Under the pieces are notes generated by a model, which was not told the origin of the DNA, made no database searches, and was given only the letters and a program-made list of their open reading frames with translations. Of a DNA stretch of 64,000 nucleotides, positions 34,732 to 44,526 are shown one piece after another. How positions within the stretch are numbered: the first letter of the stretch is position 1; every line of letters begins with the position of its first letter. Both the position numbers and the translations under genes were made by a program. This DNA comes from Candidatus Thorarchaeota archaeon (lineage in GTDB: Archaea > Asgardarchaeota > Thorarchaeia > Thorarchaeales > Thorarchaeaceae): the NCBI GenBank assembly GCA_011365025.1, contig RDOF01000004.1:76513-140512 (forward strand), given 5' to 3'.

Positions 34732-35946
34732 TCATTCCCCAACGTTTGTTTTGCTGGGACCGTGAGCTTCTGGCATGAAATATGTTCCAATGCATGCAAT
34801 AAGGATCAGGGCTGCTACAAGCACGGCGAGGCCTGGCAGATTGAATGTTGAATAGGCAAAAGCTCCTGCTGCAGGACCAATTATCATTCCCGACCCAAAG
34901 AAGATGGAATATACTCCCATTGTACTCCCTCTGGACTCCTCTTCTGAAACATCTGTAAGATATGCCATGGCTGCTGGCGGAAATGAGCCGGCGATGAATC
35001 CCAGTAGTGGAAGCAAAGGCCAGACTGCCCAAAGAGCTGTGATATCCGCTGCGTTGGCCACGAGCAGGTACGCTAGAGTTCCAAACCCGATGAGTCCTGT
35101 TACGATGAACGGCCGCCGTTTCATTACATAGTCCGAGAGGTGTCCCATGACAATAATCCCCGTGACGAGAGAAATCCCAAGCATTGCGAAGAGGACTAAC
35201 AAGTCGGAATGAGTGATTTCGTAGAAATGCTCTTCAATGATTCTCTCCACATTTGCAATGAGCAATCCGTAGAGTGAGATTATGGGAACGTATACGGGAA
35301 GCATCATCTGAATTCGCTTGTCTGCGGCCACCTTGCGAATCAAATCCATCATACTCGAATCGGTATGAGCACGAACGCGCGTTTCTCTGATTGTGAAGAA
35401 GGCAATAACGCCGCTGGCAAAACAGGCGATGCCAGCCATACTAAGGATTACCATGGCTTCGAGCCCAAACTGGATGAGAATAATGCCCAGACCATATCCT
35501 CCTGCCAGACCCATTAGAGTTGATAGGTCGTAGTATCCCATAAGGCGAGCACGATTGCCCTCAGAGGAGGCATCAGCAATCATTGAGAGAGTGGTTGTTA
35601 CTTTGGAGGCAGCACCTAGACCAAAAATGGCTGCAAAGGGAAGAAGTACTGCTGCGAAAGGTGCTACTGCAAAGAGAAGTGCCGCAGTTCCTGTAACAAA
35701 GAGACTTGCTATGAGGATTGGCCTGCGGCCTACCTTATCACTGTAGGATCCAAAGAATGATACAGTAGCTAGCTCTGTAATAGGATAGACAATTAGCACT
35801 GCCGCGACTTCCCATTCAGTGAGTCCACCAAGATAGCTATGGCTTTGAATAACTGCAATTGTAACGTAGAACGATGCTCGCATTATCATTGTAACCAGAT
35901 ATAGTGCGATTAGTGTCAGTTTATGCTCTGATGCTCTCAAGCCCAT
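34732..35946 (-). CDS. MFS transporter
   Basis: Major facilitator protein of 404 residues and 12 hydrophobic segments. The loop between helices two and three reads GSYSDKVGRRPIL, the MFS signature G-x3-D-x2-GRR. A related motif, GHLSDYVMKRRPF, repeats in the second half. A longer central loop with a helical TRVRAHTDSSMMDLIRKVAA splits the two bundles. Such proteins are mostly drug or metabolite exporters; the substrate is unknown. The start is ATG 35946. Confidence 0.92.
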   Translation of the reverse strand: MGLRASEHKLTLIALYLVTMIMRASFYVTIAVIQSHSYLGGLTEWEVAAVLIVYPITELATVSFFGSYSDKVGRRPILIASLFVTGTAALLFAVAPFAAVLLPFAAIFGLGAASKVTTTLSMIADASSEGNRARLMGYYDLSTLMGLAGGYGLGIILIQFGLEAMVILSMAGIACFASGVIAFFTIRETRVRAHTDSSMMDLIRKVAADKRIQMMLPVYVPIISLYGLLIANVERIIEEHFYEITHSDLLVLFAMLGISLVTGIIVMGHLSDYVMKRRPFIVTGLIGFGTLAYLLVANAADITALWAVWPLLPLLGFIAGSFPPAAMAYLTDVSEEESRGSTMGVYSIFFGSGMIIGPAAGAFAYSTFNLPGLAVLVAALILIACIGTYFMPEAHGPSKTNVGE

Positions 35947-36022
35947 TCGGAACTACTCCAGTTGAGGTTGGTTCAGGCTCGCACATTACCATTATAAGCT
36001 AGCTAGGTCGTAACAAGAAAAT

Positions 36023-36385
36023 ATGGTCAGTAGTAAGCTTCCGGCAGAGCTCGGTAAGACCGAATTCGTTTATCTTCAGTTGTATCGTCTACGGACTCTG
36101 TCTGACGAGGAAAAACACGAATGGCTAAGGGAGTGGGCAGCCATAAAGCAACGTCTTCCAAAGGAAATTAAAGTCGTTGTTGAGGCTGGAAATGCCTTCG
36201 GAACCGATTTTACTGGCTTTACTATCTATGAAGGTCCTCTCGAGAGCTTCCAGCAGCTAGCAGAGACCTTGGAAGACTCAACTGGTCATGTGGTAGAGAA
36301 GTCCCTAACGATAATTGGTACAAAGGGATATAATCTTCCAACTGAGCAGTTCCAGAAGATTTTGGATAAGCGCCCTATAGACTAA
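36023..36385 (+). CDS. Hypothetical protein
   Basis: A 120-residue soluble protein alternating helices and strands (VYLQLYRLRTLSDEEKHEWL, then IKVVVEAGNAFGTDFTGF). The layout suggests a small alpha/beta ferredoxin-like fold, but I do not recognise the family. It precedes the DASS transporter by about 55 bases on the same strand, which may mean co-transcription. Confidence 0.7.
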   Translation: MVSSKLPAELGKTEFVYLQLYRLRTLSDEEKHEWLREWAAIKQRLPKEIKVVVEAGNAFGTDFTGFTIYEGPLESFQQLAETLEDSTGHVVEKSLTIIGTKGYNLPTEQFQKILDKRPID

Positions 36386-36440
36386 TGTATTTGCAGCTGC
36401 AGTTGGCTTTTTGAAGGAGCTGAAAACGCGAAGGACGGAG

Positions 36441-38213
36441 ATGGTACGGCTGGCAACTCAGGTTTCACGAAAAACAGTGGTTGTCCTTACGTTTTCTATT
36501 GTTGCGGCCTTTCTCCTCTACAATTTCGCACCGACTTCCCTTGAGCCCGGCGACTACCACGCCACTCTGATAATTGAGGCCCCTTCCGGCACGATATACC
36601 ATCAGATGAACGTAACATTTGGACAGGGTGGTGAGCCCATTGAGTCTGAGTACTTGGTTAACTCCTCCTCGCTAGTACTGGAGATTACAGCCCTAACATA
36701 TGTTCCAATTGCCACCTCCAGTAACTTCAGGGTTGAAGTCATCGCATTTGGTGAAACCCTAGCTGCAGACCAATTCCATCTGCAACTCGCAGGAGCCACT
36801 AATTTCAACATAACCATACGCCCAACAAGACAATCAGGGCAGCGCTTTGTCTTTGAATATCAACCTCTGGTGAATTCGCGCTCAGCAGTCATGATTCTAG
36901 GAGTCGTGGCGATACTCTGGTTCTCTGAAGGTATCAGCTTGGTTGCTACGTCTCTTCTTATCCCTATTCTAATTGTTCTGACAAATATCCGAACACCTCA
37001 GGAGGCTCTTATGCCATTCTTTGATCCTGCAGTTGCCCTCATTTTCGGCGGATTCCTGATAGGTAGAGCCCTGACCAAGTATGACCTTGATAAGCGACTG
37101 GCCTTGATGATTCTCTCAAGAGGCGAGGGGTCTGGGTCTGGTCTCCTTCTTACAGTCATGGGTATTACGGCCTTTCTTTCAATGTGGATTAGCAACACTG
37201 CTTCTGCCGCAATAATGATTCCAATAGCTTTAGCTGTCATCACAAGGATACGTGATGTTGATACGCGGGACAAGTATGGAAAAGCACTGGTTTTGGGAGT
37301 TGCCTACTCTGCAACGCTGGGTGGGGTTGCCAGCCTTGTGGGGTCTCCCCCCAATCCACTTGCGGCCTCCTACATCAATTCCTTCTTGGGCACCGAGTTC
37401 TCGTTCATGAGCTGGATTCCATTCGGTCTTCCAGTGGTTCTAATCATGCTGCCACTCATCTGGAGATGGATCCTGTTTCGTTTCAAGATTCCAAAAGACA
37501 TCGAAGAGATGAGAGACCTCAAGGATGTGTCACTCAAGGAGTATCTGAAGCTAGGCCCTATGTCACTGCAGCAGAAGATGGTTGTTGTCATCTTCGGCAG
37601 TGTCATTGTTCTCTGGCTAACTGAAGGTTTGCCTGACTTCATGGTCGAACTCATCGGGTGGTCTGGACATGGTATCTCTAGTCCCATCGTGGCATTGATG
37701 GGCGGGCTATCGCTCTTGGTTTTAGGGCTACTCGATGAGAAAGACGTATCATCGAAGATTAGCTGGTCGTCGTTGCTAATCCTTGGCAGCGGAATTGCTC
37801 TGGGCGGAGCAATGATCGACACGGGTCTCTCTACGTTTCTCGCCTATCAGATGGGTGGACTTGGAGTACTTCCTTCTTTCCTTGTCGTGATAATAATCGG
37901 AGTTGTTGCGGTATTGGTCACCATGGTTGCCTCAAACACCGGAGCCGCTGTTATTCTAATTCCCATTGCCATACCCTTGGCCACCGAGCTTGGCATTGAC
38001 CCATTGCTAATTATTATGGTAATCGCTATTGCCGTATCTATGGACTTCGCACTACCGACTGGCACACCACCGTCTACAATTGCCTATAGCACCGGCAAGG
38101 TTCAGATGCGTGAAATGGTGACTACAGGGCTTGTTGTAGACCTTATTGCGGTTCTGGTTGTCACAGTAATCGTGGTCTGGTTGTGGATATTCTTGGGTCT
38201 GGTGATTCTCTGA
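36441..38213 (+). CDS. DASS-family anion transporter with extra N-terminal domain
   Basis: A sodium-coupled anion (dicarboxylate, sulfate or phosphate) transporter of the DASS/SLC13 family. The transport core shows the two SNT motifs, WISNTASAAIMIPI and VASNTGAAVILIPI, in its two halves, with VGSPPNPLAAS and PTGTPPSTIAYS nearby. Unusually, the protein begins with a hydrophobic helix (VVVLTFSIVAAFLLYNF) and about 110 beta-rich residues before the core, so a small domain probably sits outside. ATG 36441 follows AAGGA by five bases; TTG 36411 is possible but has no such site. Confidence 0.9.
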   Translation: MVRLATQVSRKTVVVLTFSIVAAFLLYNFAPTSLEPGDYHATLIIEAPSGTIYHQMNVTFGQGGEPIESEYLVNSSSLVLEITALTYVPIATSSNFRVEVIAFGETLAADQFHLQLAGATNFNITIRPTRQSGQRFVFEYQPLVNSRSAVMILGVVAILWFSEGISLVATSLLIPILIVLTNIRTPQEALMPFFDPAVALIFGGFLIGRALTKYDLDKRLALMILSRGEGSGSGLLLTVMGITAFLSMWISNTASAAIMIPIALAVITRIRDVDTRDKYGKALVLGVAYSATLGGVASLVGSPPNPLAASYINSFLGTEFSFMSWIPFGLPVVLIMLPLIWRWILFRFKIPKDIEEMRDLKDVSLKEYLKLGPMSLQQKMVVVIFGSVIVLWLTEGLPDFMVELIGWSGHGISSPIVALMGGLSLLVLGLLDEKDVSSKISWSSLLILGSGIALGGAMIDTGLSTFLAYQMGGLGVLPSFLVVIIIGVVAVLVTMVASNTGAAVILIPIAIPLATELGIDPLLIIMVIAIAVSMDFALPTGTPPSTIAYSTGKVQMREMVTTGLVVDLIAVLVVTVIVVWLWIFLGLVIL

Positions 38214-38242
38214 TATAGTGCAATCCTGCTTTCCACGACAGG

Positions 38243-38249
38243 TTTAAAT
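38243..38249 (+). promoter_or_regulatory. Likely TATA box
   Basis: TTTAAAT within GACAGGTTTAAATCGAAC, about 37 bases before the next ATG. This fits an archaeal promoter with a very short leader. Confidence 0.55.
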
Positions 38250-38285
38250 CGAACAAAGAAGCCAATCCCCTGAAAGTGAGCAAGA

Positions 38286-39056
38286 ATGAACTGGCTGGCA
38301 AAGATAATCAAGGGAAAAGCAGACGAGTTCTCTCATGCAAAGCTCGTAAAATACGGCATAGGGTCACATCCAGGCCCCCGAGCCAAGATTGCCTTTAGCT
38401 CCAATAGGATCACATTCAAGGCGGATCTTGATTATGAGAAGGTGTTTCTCAGGGCATACCTGCTTGGAGCTCCGAAAACTTCCCACAAGTTGAAGGGTCT
38501 CCTGCGAACGTATGGTGATCGCACATCAGAGTATGCTACTGCCCGCATGCCTCTTGACTGGAAAGTATCGAAGGGAAAAGGTGCTAGCACCTATGCAGCA
38601 AAGTTGAGCGAAGTGCCTCCACTTGAGGATATTCAACAGCTCGTGGAACTCGATGATCCCACAACCTTCTATTTGTTTTCGATTTCTCCAAGAGACGGGT
38701 CAAAGCCTTGGAGTTTGACGACCAAGACCTCCTTCCCAAAGGGTGGACCAAGTGATGAGGAGGATGAGGAGAAGGAAAAAGATCCTACCTTCACAAAAGG
38801 TGCCTTAGGGAATACACCAGAGGTGTTTGACTTCATAATTCAGGAGTTGCTTCCCGATTTTGCTGACAAGGTAACTCCAAAGACCAAGAAGATTGCAATT
38901 TACAATACCATAGACATAGATGACATTGAAATTCCGGATGACCCGAAGATGTCATTTGCTGAGAAGAGGAAGCAAGCAAAGAAAAGGGGACGGATGCAGC
39001 GCCGTGTCGTAATTGATGACAAGGAATACACAGGAGTGGCCAGTTTCTTTGTATAG
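38286..39056 (+). CDS. Hypothetical protein with acidic insert and basic tail
   Basis: A 256-residue soluble protein. The first 160 residues are mixed alpha/beta, an acidic linker DEEDEEKEKD follows near 158-167, and the region before the last strand is basic (KRKQAKKRGRMQRR). The basic stretch might bind nucleic acid. No family recognised. It has its own TATA box and appears monocistronic. Confidence 0.7.
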   Translation: MNWLAKIIKGKADEFSHAKLVKYGIGSHPGPRAKIAFSSNRITFKADLDYEKVFLRAYLLGAPKTSHKLKGLLRTYGDRTSEYATARMPLDWKVSKGKGASTYAAKLSEVPPLEDIQQLVELDDPTTFYLFSISPRDGSKPWSLTTKTSFPKGGPSDEEDEEKEKDPTFTKGALGNTPEVFDFIIQELLPDFADKVTPKTKKIAIYNTIDIDDIEIPDDPKMSFAEKRKQAKKRGRMQRRVVIDDKEYTGVASFFV

Positions 39057-39072
39057 TCTCATGACCGTGACC

Positions 39073-39079
39073 TTTAAAT
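39073..39079 (+). promoter_or_regulatory. Likely TATA box
   Basis: TTTAAAT within GTGACCTTTAAATTCGG, about 50 bases before ATG 39129. The context resembles the element at 38243. Confidence 0.5.
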
Positions 39080-39128
39080 TCGGCCCGCTATCGGCGATTG
39101 CATAAAACCAAGACACGAGGATGTATTC

Positions 39129-39347
39129 ATGCAAATTGTACCAGCCTTTGCCCAATCTTTCGGACCTGTATTTCTTTCACTGTCAATAATATTCATTGTT
39201 CTTGGCCTCATCTCCTTTGGATGGCTTGTTGTGCATGTGGAGCACAGTCGTCATAGGTCCGTGCAGAAAATGCTCCTTGCCCTCGTTCTGGGTTCGATCT
39301 TCATAGGGTTTGGTATTCACTTCTTCTTGCTGTCTGGTGGAGCATGA
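39129..39347 (+). CDS. Small two-helix membrane protein
   Basis: A 72-residue protein with hydrophobic segments at about 12-35 and 48-68 and a basic His/Arg loop between them (HVEHSRHRSVQK), so both ends should face outside. No family recognised. It has its own TATA-like element. Confidence 0.65.
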   Translation: MQIVPAFAQSFGPVFLSLSIIFIVLGLISFGWLVVHVEHSRHRSVQKMLLALVLGSIFIGFGIHFFLLSGGA

Positions 39348-39464
39348 ATTACTCGCAACTTCACGCCTTCTTGCCCTTCAAATCTAAGGCAATAAGTCCA
39401 CATAAGACATATTTGCCCACAAAATGAACTTCCCCTGAGTCTGCAGCTTTGGAACTCAGATGAC

Positions 39465-40655
39465 ATGAGGTACTCTTCAGTGCTACCAGAATCCGACTTG
39501 GAAAAAATGGCTGGCGTAAGTCGGCAGAGATTGACCCAAGAGTTCGCCGAAACTCATGCAAATCTCCATGAGAGGGCGAGAAGGGTTTCAGTGGAGAGTG
39601 CCAGAAAGATTGCTGACGAAACCTCCTGTCCATTGGAGGTGGCAACGCTTGCCTATTTGATTGACATGGATGGCATTTTATCAGTCCGCAGGGCTGTGAG
39701 CCTTTTATCCATGGAATTGGAACGCAGAGCGTCTATTGGCGATGCAGTACCTAATCTTCCGGGCAATGTCATGGAGTTTTCAGTTGCAGAAGCGAGGTGG
39801 ATCTCCTATATCTATGGGAAGTTTGCTAGAGAACTTGAGTTGAAAGTGCGTGAGTTAGCGAATCTTGAGGCCTCCTTAGATGACGTCGCTCCGTCAATTG
39901 AAAAGGCGGTGTCACTCATTGCTAACAGGGCGAAACTTGCCGAAGGGTTCATTGCACCACTTCTAGAAACCTGGATGAAGGAGCACGCTCAATCCAACTC
40001 ACTTGATGCCTTGGTTGCTTTTGGACCTGCAGTGACAAAATGGAAACTAGCAACACTTCAAGGAAAGCTCCTGCAGCTTAGGAGGCGAAATCAAGCCCTC
40101 TTTAGAAGACTAAGCGGCGCTTTGGATGGTGCAGTGGATTCAGCAACTTCCGACCTATCATCAAAAAGGATTATGGATTTGGTTGAGGAGATGGATGGCC
40201 CACTGGAAGAGATGACAATAAGAGCCACAGCACATCTAATCCTGCATATTGCTCCTCGTCCCACTGGCAGAGGTGATAAGTCTGCTTATGTTTCTGTGGG
40301 GATGGCTTCAACCAGAGGCAACAAGACGGAACCCGATCTCACTTCTCCATTTGACTTTCTTGAACGTGATGTACACCTTGCAAGGAGAAGAAAAGATGAG
40401 GAACGTGCGCATTTTCTGAAGGACCGAATTGGTCGGGTTCTAAGATATCTCCTTCATCAAGGTAACTCGATAACTGACAGTGTAGCGAAGTGCTTCTCAG
40501 AACTGGCTGACAGATTCAAGATTGAAGGGTTGCCAATAGAAGAACTCGTTGACTCATCACATGCAGAGCTGACATCGATTTCTTCGACAGAACAAGGCGA
40601 GAAGGCAATAGACCTTGTGTTCGACTTTGTGCTCTCCAATGTATACGGAGGTTGA
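39465..40655 (+). CDS. Helical protein of unknown function, helicase operon
   Basis: A 396-residue, largely alpha-helical soluble protein with no transmembrane segment. Leucine-rich helices such as LATLQGKLLQLRRRNQALFR and a C-terminal helical bundle dominate; a glycine/arginine loop PRPTGRGDKSAYVSVGMAST sits near 265-285. No catalytic motif recognised. Its stop codon overlaps the next gene (TTGA) and a large Ski2-like helicase follows, so it is likely a partner or adaptor of that helicase, which is inference from position. Confidence 0.75.
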   Translation: MRYSSVLPESDLEKMAGVSRQRLTQEFAETHANLHERARRVSVESARKIADETSCPLEVATLAYLIDMDGILSVRRAVSLLSMELERRASIGDAVPNLPGNVMEFSVAEARWISYIYGKFARELELKVRELANLEASLDDVAPSIEKAVSLIANRAKLAEGFIAPLLETWMKEHAQSNSLDALVAFGPAVTKWKLATLQGKLLQLRRRNQALFRRLSGALDGAVDSATSDLSSKRIMDLVEEMDGPLEEMTIRATAHLILHIAPRPTGRGDKSAYVSVGMASTRGNKTEPDLTSPFDFLERDVHLARRRKDEERAHFLKDRIGRVLRYLLHQGNSITDSVAKCFSELADRFKIEGLPIEELVDSSHAELTSISSTEQGEKAIDLVFDFVLSNVYGG

Positions 40656-41431
40656 ACAAACTGGAATCTATACCACTATACTGGCTGCTTGATATTGAGG
40701 CGTATGACTTTGATACGGGAGTTCTTCGAAACACTGACATTTCAGGGAAAGCCATGATTGTGTCAAGGCAGCTTTGGTCTATTGTCCGTGATGATACAGT
40801 GCTCTCTGTTCTTCTAGGTCCAGGTATCTTCAAGGGTGTTGCAGTAAACGGGAATCGGAGAGTAGATGTCCTTGAGTACATTGGTGCTCTCATGTTCAAC
40901 CCATCCGAACTCCGGCTTGATGAGCCAATACCTGTAGTAGACATAATCAACCCTGAAGTCATAGATCCTATGGCCCAAAAAAGGAGTGAAGAGATTGTAA
41001 CAATCATTCGAAAACTAATAGTAGAGAAAGGAAACGTTCTTGCCGCCGATCCTTTGGCCAAGGTTTCGGGCCAGGCCGCAGTCCCGCAAATGGCTTATTA
41101 CGATGAAATGATAAAGAAGATCAACGTTTCCCATGTATCTGGTGTTCAAAGAGCGAAGTTCATTTTGGCAGGTACGAATTCGCCACTATATCGTCCCTTT
41201 GTTCAACACTTTGAAAAAAGAAGGTATTCCCAACCAGATCGGCTGAAAGTTCTGGCTACAGCATTTCATAAGTTCACTGGGTTTGTTGATATCGAAGTTA
41301 TGTCCAATTGGACGGTTGTGGAGAAGGCCGGGACGGACAAAAGCACCGGCATAGAGGCGCTAAGAGATGAATACGATGCGACTCTGACTGAGATCCAGAA
41401 GAACTCGGAATCTTTCCTTTTTGAGCTGTGA
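40652..41431 (+). CDS. Protein of unknown function, helicase operon
   Basis: A 259-residue protein overlapping the previous gene by TTGA. It opens with LYWLLDIEAYDFDTGVLRNT and continues alpha/beta; the second half includes YYDEMIKKINVSHVSGVQRA. No family recognised. GGAGG at 40647-40651 directly abuts the TTG, so the start may be a few codons later. The next gene, the helicase, starts after 33 bases. Conserved coupling would point to a complex with it. Confidence 0.72.
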   Translation: MNKLESIPLYWLLDIEAYDFDTGVLRNTDISGKAMIVSRQLWSIVRDDTVLSVLLGPGIFKGVAVNGNRRVDVLEYIGALMFNPSELRLDEPIPVVDIINPEVIDPMAQKRSEEIVTIIRKLIVEKGNVLAADPLAKVSGQAAVPQMAYYDEMIKKINVSHVSGVQRAKFILAGTNSPLYRPFVQHFEKRRYSQPDRLKVLATAFHKFTGFVDIEVMSNWTVVEKAGTDKSTGIEALRDEYDATLTEIQKNSESFLFEL

Positions 41432-41464
41432 CGGAACCACAAAGTCTTTGGCTAATCAGGTTTC

Positions 41465-44122
41465 GTGCCACAAGAGGAAACCCCCTTGGAAGTAGCTGAC
41501 GCGGATATACAGAAGCGTATCGAAAAGCCCTACGCACTTGTTCTGAGGGAGGGCAGACAAGACCTCTCGTGCAGATTAGAGGTAGTTTCTGATATTCTTC
41601 GCGACCGACAGCGAGCTCAGCTCTCAGGAATGATAGAATTTGGCTACAAGGCTTCCGAGTTACTTGAGATACGCCGTTTTTGGTTTGTAAAATACAACAA
41701 GCCCGTTTACTATCAGCCCAAAGAGGCGCATGAGATTCTTCGCAATGCAAAGGGAATCATAATTCCTAAGGAGCAGGCTCCGGCATTTCTCAAAGATTTA
41801 AGAAGCCTTATGGGTCGCCTTCAGACAATAAAGCCCAGGGTAGTCCCATCTTGTGCCAGTTGTCTAAGGGAGAATCGGCTTACCGTTCTCACACGACGGA
41901 ATGCGGCAAAGGTTTCCGCAACTGAAGTCGCATGCATCACTTGTGCTCAGAGCGACCTCAGAACTGACCTCAAAAGCATGGGGGTCACAATGTCACGACC
42001 CATGATTCAGCATCTCGAACGTCAATTGGTTCGAGTAAAGTCTGTACCTCGAATGCTCGAACTCCTTTCACCCAATTTCGACCCTGCTCAGGAATCCGAT
42101 TTAACTCTCTTCGATGAAGTGCTTACAGCAGATCTGGGGAAGGGTGAGAAGCTCAACTCCCTGAACCTTCCCGAGGACTTCAGGAACCTACTACTAGCTG
42201 AAGGATTTGACAGACTTCTTCCGGTCCAGGAGATGGTCATTGATTCTGGCTTACTGAAGGAAAAACACCTGCTCATTGTTTCGTCCACGTCATCAGGGAA
42301 GACACTCATTGGAGAACTTGCAGGAGTGCCAAAGACCCTGAATGGAAAGAAGATGGTTTATCTTGCTCCACTGGTTGCCTTGGCCAACGAGAAGTATGAA
42401 GTATTTCGAAAACGCTACAAAAAACTTGGTCTTCGTGTGGGAATTAAGGTTGGAATGTCCCGACTTGATGTTGGGAAAGAGGCTAAGGTCATTGTTGACA
42501 CAGACGTGAGAAAATCTGACATTATCTGCGGGACCTATGAGGCAGTAGACCTCCTCTTCAGGTCTGGCAATTCAAGCGATTTGGGCGAGGTAGGAACAAT
42601 CATCGTTGATGAGGTACAGATGTTGGCAGACCCTGAAAGAGGACCAGAGCTTGATGGTCTCCTTTCTCGGATTCGCTACCATTCCCCTAGGGCTCAGGTC
42701 TTGGCTCTTTCTGCGACTGTTGGATCTCCAGCCTCGCTTGCAAAGGATTTAGGACTAAAACTGGTTGAATACTATGGACGTCCTGTTCCATTGGAGCGAC
42801 ATCTGGTTTTTGCGCGAAGTGATGATGACAAACGGAGAATCATCAGACGTTTGGTTCAACAGGAGTACCGTCACAAAAGCAGTGCTGGAAATAAGGGCCA
42901 GTCGATTATTTTCACATTCTCCAGACGAAGGGCCCATTCAATTAGCGATTGGTTAATCGAGAATGGCGTGTCTGCAACAGTCTATCACGGAGGCCTTTCC
43001 TATTATCAAAGGAGAAGGATAGAAAACGCGTTTTCCAAGCAGAGATACGCGTGTGTTGTAACCACTGCAGCACTGGGAGCAGGTGTTGACCTGCCGGCTT
43101 CACAGGTGATTTTTGAATCCTTGGCGATGGGGGCGGACTGGATTTCAACTGCCGAGTTTGAACAGATGTTGGGACGAGCTGGACGCCTTGGAAAACACGA
43201 CCGCGGGAAGGTGTACCTCGTCGTTCAACCTGAAAGGAAATACCACGCCGGACAAGATGGGTATGAGGATGAGGTCGCTGCCAATCTCCTTAGGGGCGAA
43301 ATTGAGGATGTGGAGCCCTTCTCTGATACTGAACGAGGCTCTGAACAGATACTGGCTACAATCTGTAGCACAGGTCTTGTGGATTTGAAGGACATTGCAC
43401 GGGCGTACTTCAAGATGCTTTCAGTTTCGGTGCCACCTTCAGATGCCCTGAAGCACCTTGTCAGGCGTCATATGATCAGGGTTAGGGAAGGCGGGGCGCA
43501 TCCAACCAAACTGGGACGGGCCACTTCTATGTCGTTTCTCACACCAAGCCAAGGGTATGAGGTTCAAAAGCTAGCTGGAAGGCAGGATGCTATTGATATT
43601 GCAATAGGCTTGCAACCATTTGAGAATGTCTACCTCACAAACAAGCTACAGGCTGAGGTTAACTCCGCCTTCAGGACATTCATGCCCACCAGACTCTTTT
43701 CCGGGGTGTTTTCGGACATTACAAGTTTAAGAGGATCTCAGGGCGCAGCTGGCCGCCTTCCAAAATGGGTCTTCGAAGTGTTCGGAAAATGGATTTCCGA
43801 GTTCTTCAATTGCGGTTGCAAAGATTTCCCTGAATGCAATCATGCTCAGGTTGCCTTTGGCCGCTGGATTATTGAGAGAAGGAAGGAAGGCCTCAATCCC
43901 TCTGGAATCGCGAAGAAACTCAAGGACGACTTCGAATTATGGGTTTATCCCGGGGATGTGTTTTCTTGGTTGGATTCGCTAATTCATGGTCTTAAGGCCG
44001 TACAGCGAATTGCGGCAGTCGCAGGTGAAACTGATATCGGTGTTGCAATAGATGACCAAATTGCAAGAATAGAACGTCCCCTAGGAGCAAAGGAGCCTCC
44101 CGCATCAAAAGAAGCTGAATAG
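41465..44122 (+). CDS. Ski2-like superfamily 2 helicase with zinc-binding regions
   Basis: An 885-residue DExH-type helicase. An N-terminal region of about 250 residues holds CASC near 138 and CITC near 159, a likely zinc site. The motor has LLPVQEMVI (Q-like), STSSGKTLIGE (motif I), VDEVQMLADPERG (II, DEVQ), LALSATVGS (III) and QMLGRAGR (VI). The C-terminal part carries FNCGCKDFPECNH and a helical domain, as in the archaeal DUF5814 helicases. Relatives Hel308/Ski2 unwind DNA forks or feed RNA to the exosome. It starts at GTG 41465 and closes a three-gene operon. Confidence 0.9.
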   Translation: MPQEETPLEVADADIQKRIEKPYALVLREGRQDLSCRLEVVSDILRDRQRAQLSGMIEFGYKASELLEIRRFWFVKYNKPVYYQPKEAHEILRNAKGIIIPKEQAPAFLKDLRSLMGRLQTIKPRVVPSCASCLRENRLTVLTRRNAAKVSATEVACITCAQSDLRTDLKSMGVTMSRPMIQHLERQLVRVKSVPRMLELLSPNFDPAQESDLTLFDEVLTADLGKGEKLNSLNLPEDFRNLLLAEGFDRLLPVQEMVIDSGLLKEKHLLIVSSTSSGKTLIGELAGVPKTLNGKKMVYLAPLVALANEKYEVFRKRYKKLGLRVGIKVGMSRLDVGKEAKVIVDTDVRKSDIICGTYEAVDLLFRSGNSSDLGEVGTIIVDEVQMLADPERGPELDGLLSRIRYHSPRAQVLALSATVGSPASLAKDLGLKLVEYYGRPVPLERHLVFARSDDDKRRIIRRLVQQEYRHKSSAGNKGQSIIFTFSRRRAHSISDWLIENGVSATVYHGGLSYYQRRRIENAFSKQRYACVVTTAALGAGVDLPASQVIFESLAMGADWISTAEFEQMLGRAGRLGKHDRGKVYLVVQPERKYHAGQDGYEDEVAANLLRGEIEDVEPFSDTERGSEQILATICSTGLVDLKDIARAYFKMLSVSVPPSDALKHLVRRHMIRVREGGAHPTKLGRATSMSFLTPSQGYEVQKLAGRQDAIDIAIGLQPFENVYLTNKLQAEVNSAFRTFMPTRLFSGVFSDITSLRGSQGAAGRLPKWVFEVFGKWISEFFNCGCKDFPECNHAQVAFGRWIIERRKEGLNPSGIAKKLKDDFELWVYPGDVFSWLDSLIHGLKAVQRIAAVAGETDIGVAIDDQIARIERPLGAKEPPASKEAE

Positions 44123-44123
44123 A

Positions 44124-44372
44124 CTAGCGCTTCTGAACCTCAAAAAACACTCTGATATTACCAACAGTTTCGGAATCCATAGAATCAATGTTAAGGTCTA
44201 GCCATCTATGCAAGTCTCGTCGGATTAGCTCCTTCTGTTCAAGATTCGGTGGCAGTTCCACTGGCTTCTCGGATTCGATCCTAAAGTGTGTGCATCCACA
44301 TTCGCACTCGCCATCGAGCACTTGGTCGATATCTGTCGAAGCTTTGCCGCAGTTCCTACACTGGAAGTACAT
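44124..44372 (-). CDS. Zinc-ribbon protein (OapC-like)
   Basis: An 82-residue protein starting MYFQCRNCGKAS, with CRNC and CECGC as a four-cysteine ribbon, then HFRIESEK and a helical tail. The pattern resembles archaeal OapC/ArvC-type zinc-ribbon proteins, whose role is poorly known. The frame extends upstream to 44441, but those residues (including CYRLWF) do not fit, so I choose ATG 44372. It converges on the helicase gene with one base between stops. Confidence 0.75.
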   Translation of the reverse strand: MYFQCRNCGKASTDIDQVLDGECECGCTHFRIESEKPVELPPNLEQKELIRRDLHRWLDLNIDSMDSETVGNIRVFFEVQKR

Positions 44373-44526
44373 GGATATCTCCAATGTGTTTCTGGAGAAC
44401 CAAAGTCTATAGCATTTGGTAATGCTAAGGTAATACATCATATTGGAATGAAATTAAACGAAGAACTCCTTCTTATGACGAAAGCTACATATCTTCGATT
44501 GTGGGCTTCTCATCGGGGCGTGAGCA

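Noticed and set aside
36602..38065. Several long minus-strand frames inside the DASS transporter gene
   Set aside because: They are reverse-strand shadows of hydrophobic codons and have no start signals.
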